Source of the DNA: Nocardioides sp. PD653-B2
GTDB taxonomy: Bacteria > Actinomycetota > Actinomycetes > Propionibacteriales > Nocardioidaceae
Reading direction: 5' to 3'
Assembly (NCBI RefSeq): GCF_002117935.1
Contig: NZ_BDJE01000037.1
Span: 1-64,000, forward strand
Length of the DNA stretch: 64,000 nucleotides
In this document: one piece after another, positions 63,203 through 64,000 of the stretch
Layout of the letters: every line of letters starts with the position of its first letter
How positions within the stretch are numbered: position 1 is the stretch's first letter
The notes under the pieces: generated by a model
Told to the model about the DNA's origin: nothing
What the model saw: only the letters and a program-made list of their open reading frames with translations
The model's database searches: none
Made by a program: the position numbers and the translations under genes

Positions 63203-63673
63203 ATGCCTGGCGACCACTCCGACGACCCGGTGTCCGACTATCGGCTCGCGCCGACCTACGGCGCCCGGCTCGTCGGCGGCCTGCTCGTCGGCCTGGCCGT
63301 GCTGCTCTTCGCGGCGACCGCGCTGGTCGCCGTGGGACTCCCCGCCGACCTGGTGCTGGTGCTGGCGGTGCTCGGCGTCGCCGGGGTGCTCGCCGCCGGC
63401 TACCTGCTGACCCGGCGGGTGGCCGTCGTGCACCTGGGGCCGGAGGGCTACCGGGTCCGCCTGGTCCGCGGCGTCGGGGTCGCGGCCGCCGGGTGGACCG
63501 AGGTCGCCGAGGCGGTGACCACCTCGCCGGGCGGTCAGCCGGTCGTCGTGCTCAAGCTCGTCGACGGGCGGACGACGACCATCCCGGTCACCGCGCTGGC
63601 CGCGGACCGCGAGGAGTTCGTCCGTGACCTGCGGGCCCACCTGCAGCGCGGCCAGGGCCTGCGCCCGCTCTGA
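63203..63673 (+). CDS. membrane protein with PH-like domain
   Basis: Protein of 156 aa with two N-terminal membrane helices (GGLLVGLAVLLFAATALVAVG and LVLVLAVLGVAGVLAAGYLL) and a C-terminal soluble domain (VAVVHLGPEGYRVRLV, GWTEVAEAV, VVLKLVDGRTTTIPVTALAAD) resembling bacterial PH domains. ATG is 6 nt after TTCAAT. It is followed by a 9-bp hairpin. Function unknown. Confidence 0.75.
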   Translation: MPGDHSDDPVSDYRLAPTYGARLVGGLLVGLAVLLFAATALVAVGLPADLVLVLAVLGVAGVLAAGYLLTRRVAVVHLGPEGYRVRLVRGVGVAAAGWTEVAEAVTTSPGGQPVVVLKLVDGRTTTIPVTALAADREEFVRDLRAHLQRGQGLRPL

Positions 63674-63675
63674 TT

Positions 63676-63694
63676 CCCGCCCGGACCGGGCGGG
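63676..63694 (+). terminator. GC-rich hairpin after the PH-like gene
   Basis: Arms cccgcccgg and ccgggcggg around a single a, directly after the stop codon at 63673. Confidence 0.6.
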
Positions 63695-63704
63695 GCTGCC
63701 CTGG

Positions 63705-63735
63705 TTGGCAGTCTCGCGAGGTCGCCTTGTAGCCT
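63705..63735 (+). promoter_or_regulatory. promoter of tRNA-Ser(GCU)
   Basis: TTGGCA (63705-63710) and TAGCCT (63730-63735), spacer 19 bp, about 14 bp before the mature tRNA. Confidence 0.6.
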
Positions 63736-63749
63736 GTGCTCGCTGTCGG

Positions 63750-63842
63750 GGAGGCGTCGCCTAGCCCGGTTTATGGCGCCCGCCTGCTAAGCGGGTTGAG
63801 GGTAATCCCCTCTCGCGGGTTCAAATCCCGCCGCCTCCGCCA
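63750..63842 (+). tRNA. tRNA-Ser (anticodon GCU)
   Basis: Class II tRNA. Acceptor GGAGGCG pairs with CGCCTCC, discriminator G, CCA encoded at 63840-63842. Anticodon stem CCCGC/GCGGG, loop CTGCTAA, anticodon GCT at 63786-63788. Long variable arm and T-arm GGTTCAAATCC. Confidence 0.97.
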
Positions 63843-63845
63843 GTG

Positions 63846-63876
63846 AGCCCCCTCTGCGAACACTCGCGAGGGGGCT
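63846..63876 (+). terminator. intrinsic terminator of tRNA-Ser(GCU)
   Basis: Arms agccccctc and gagggggct, 9 bp, with an inner gcga/tcgc stem. Starts 4 nt after CCA. Confidence 0.75.
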
Positions 63877-64000
63877 TCGGCATGTCCGCTTGCAAACACC
63901 TGCACTGCAGGAATGTGCAATGCACATTTGTGAGGCAGTCATTCGCTCGATGGATCGGCTCCTCCGCGCCCACACTTGTGCCACCGGGTCGTCCGTGGGG
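63877..64000. other. lower-GC tail with inverted repeats at the window edge
   Basis: 124 bp without gene, 31 of 60 bases G/C in 63901-63960. Contains tgtgcaatgcaca (6-bp arms) and cctgcactgcagg. It could be the edge of an element inserted at the tRNA gene or simply a promoter region. Confidence 0.4.

Noticed and set aside
63787..63984. 65-codon frame with AAGFEPARG peptide
   Set aside because: Antisense of tRNA-Ser(GCU), same artefact.

Overview
This window comes from a high-GC actinobacterium (about 70% GC or more by eye, with strong G/C third-codon bias). Gene content and promoter style point to Nocardioides or a close Nocardioidaceae relative. Markers are the bacterial proteasome activator Bpa, a SNF2/SWIM pair, standalone and fused biotin carriers, an F420-type nitroreductase-fold protein and a DUF4446 protein. 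Many genes look leaderless: a TANNNT -10 hexamer lies 6-7 nt before the start codon. Genes inside operons instead overlap by ATGA, GTGA or TGATG. There is no 16S rRNA or other species marker, so the genus call is an inference.

Layout. 0.2-4.8 kb: M13 peptidase, CYTH protein, and a RecQ helicase with a C-terminal phosphoribosyltransferase-like domain. 4.9-11.6 kb: membrane protein, an acyltransferase-3/glycosyltransferase-2 operon (the latter with a degenerate GGDEF-like N-terminus), MFS exporter, glutathione peroxidase. 11.7-15.1 kb: an unannotated 24-codon ORF, a SNF2 helicase and a SWIM zinc-finger protein, all overlapping. 15.1-15.3 kb: a 51-bp palindromic tandem array. 15.3-25.6 kb: TetR regulator, PQQ-like propeller, thioredoxin, then a leucine-catabolism operon (methylcrotonyl-CoA carboxylase beta, alpha, HMG-CoA lyase) running on into a sulfotransferase, a degenerate sulfotransferase-like protein and a second sulfotransferase. 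The TetR promoter and the carboxylase promoter carry the same 18-bp operator-like palindrome.

25.5-35 kb: EcsC protein, Aat, lipoprotein, collagen-like surface protein, rhodanese, Fpg/Nei glycosylase, AAA+ ATPase, ABC-F protein, glycerophosphodiesterase, SEC-C protein. 35-41 kb (minus strand): LarB, LarC, a GDT1-type transporter, arginine deiminase, a cyclic-nucleotide-binding protein, and a class III adenylate cyclase that seems to use a CTG start; then prephenate dehydratase. 41.2-44.3 kb: DUF4446 protein, a two-gene ABC system, a deazaflavin-dependent protein. 44.3-52 kb: a complete kdpFABC-DE potassium system, including the 30-aa KdpF, with three regularly spaced direct repeats upstream as candidate KdpE boxes. 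52-57.8 kb: PAP2/diacylglycerol-kinase fusion, seryl-tRNA synthetase, two HAD phosphatases (one fused to a GNAT domain), secreted protein. 57.8-64 kb: Bpa, quinone oxidoreductase, DUF6457 with MobA, nitrilase, membrane protein, small biotin carrier, two serine tRNAs (UGA and GCU), two small proteins, and a lower-GC inverted-repeat tail after the last tRNA.

Most of the window is ordinary chromosomal backbone. No phage, integrase, transposase, CRISPR array or classical defence island was found. The most novel material is the shared operator linking the TetR gene to the leucine operon, the 51-bp hairpin array, a 39-bp dispersed-type repeat inserted in frame in the biotin carboxylase gene, the sulfotransferase triplet with a degraded middle copy, and the tiny leaderless ORF coupled to the SNF2/SWIM pair.
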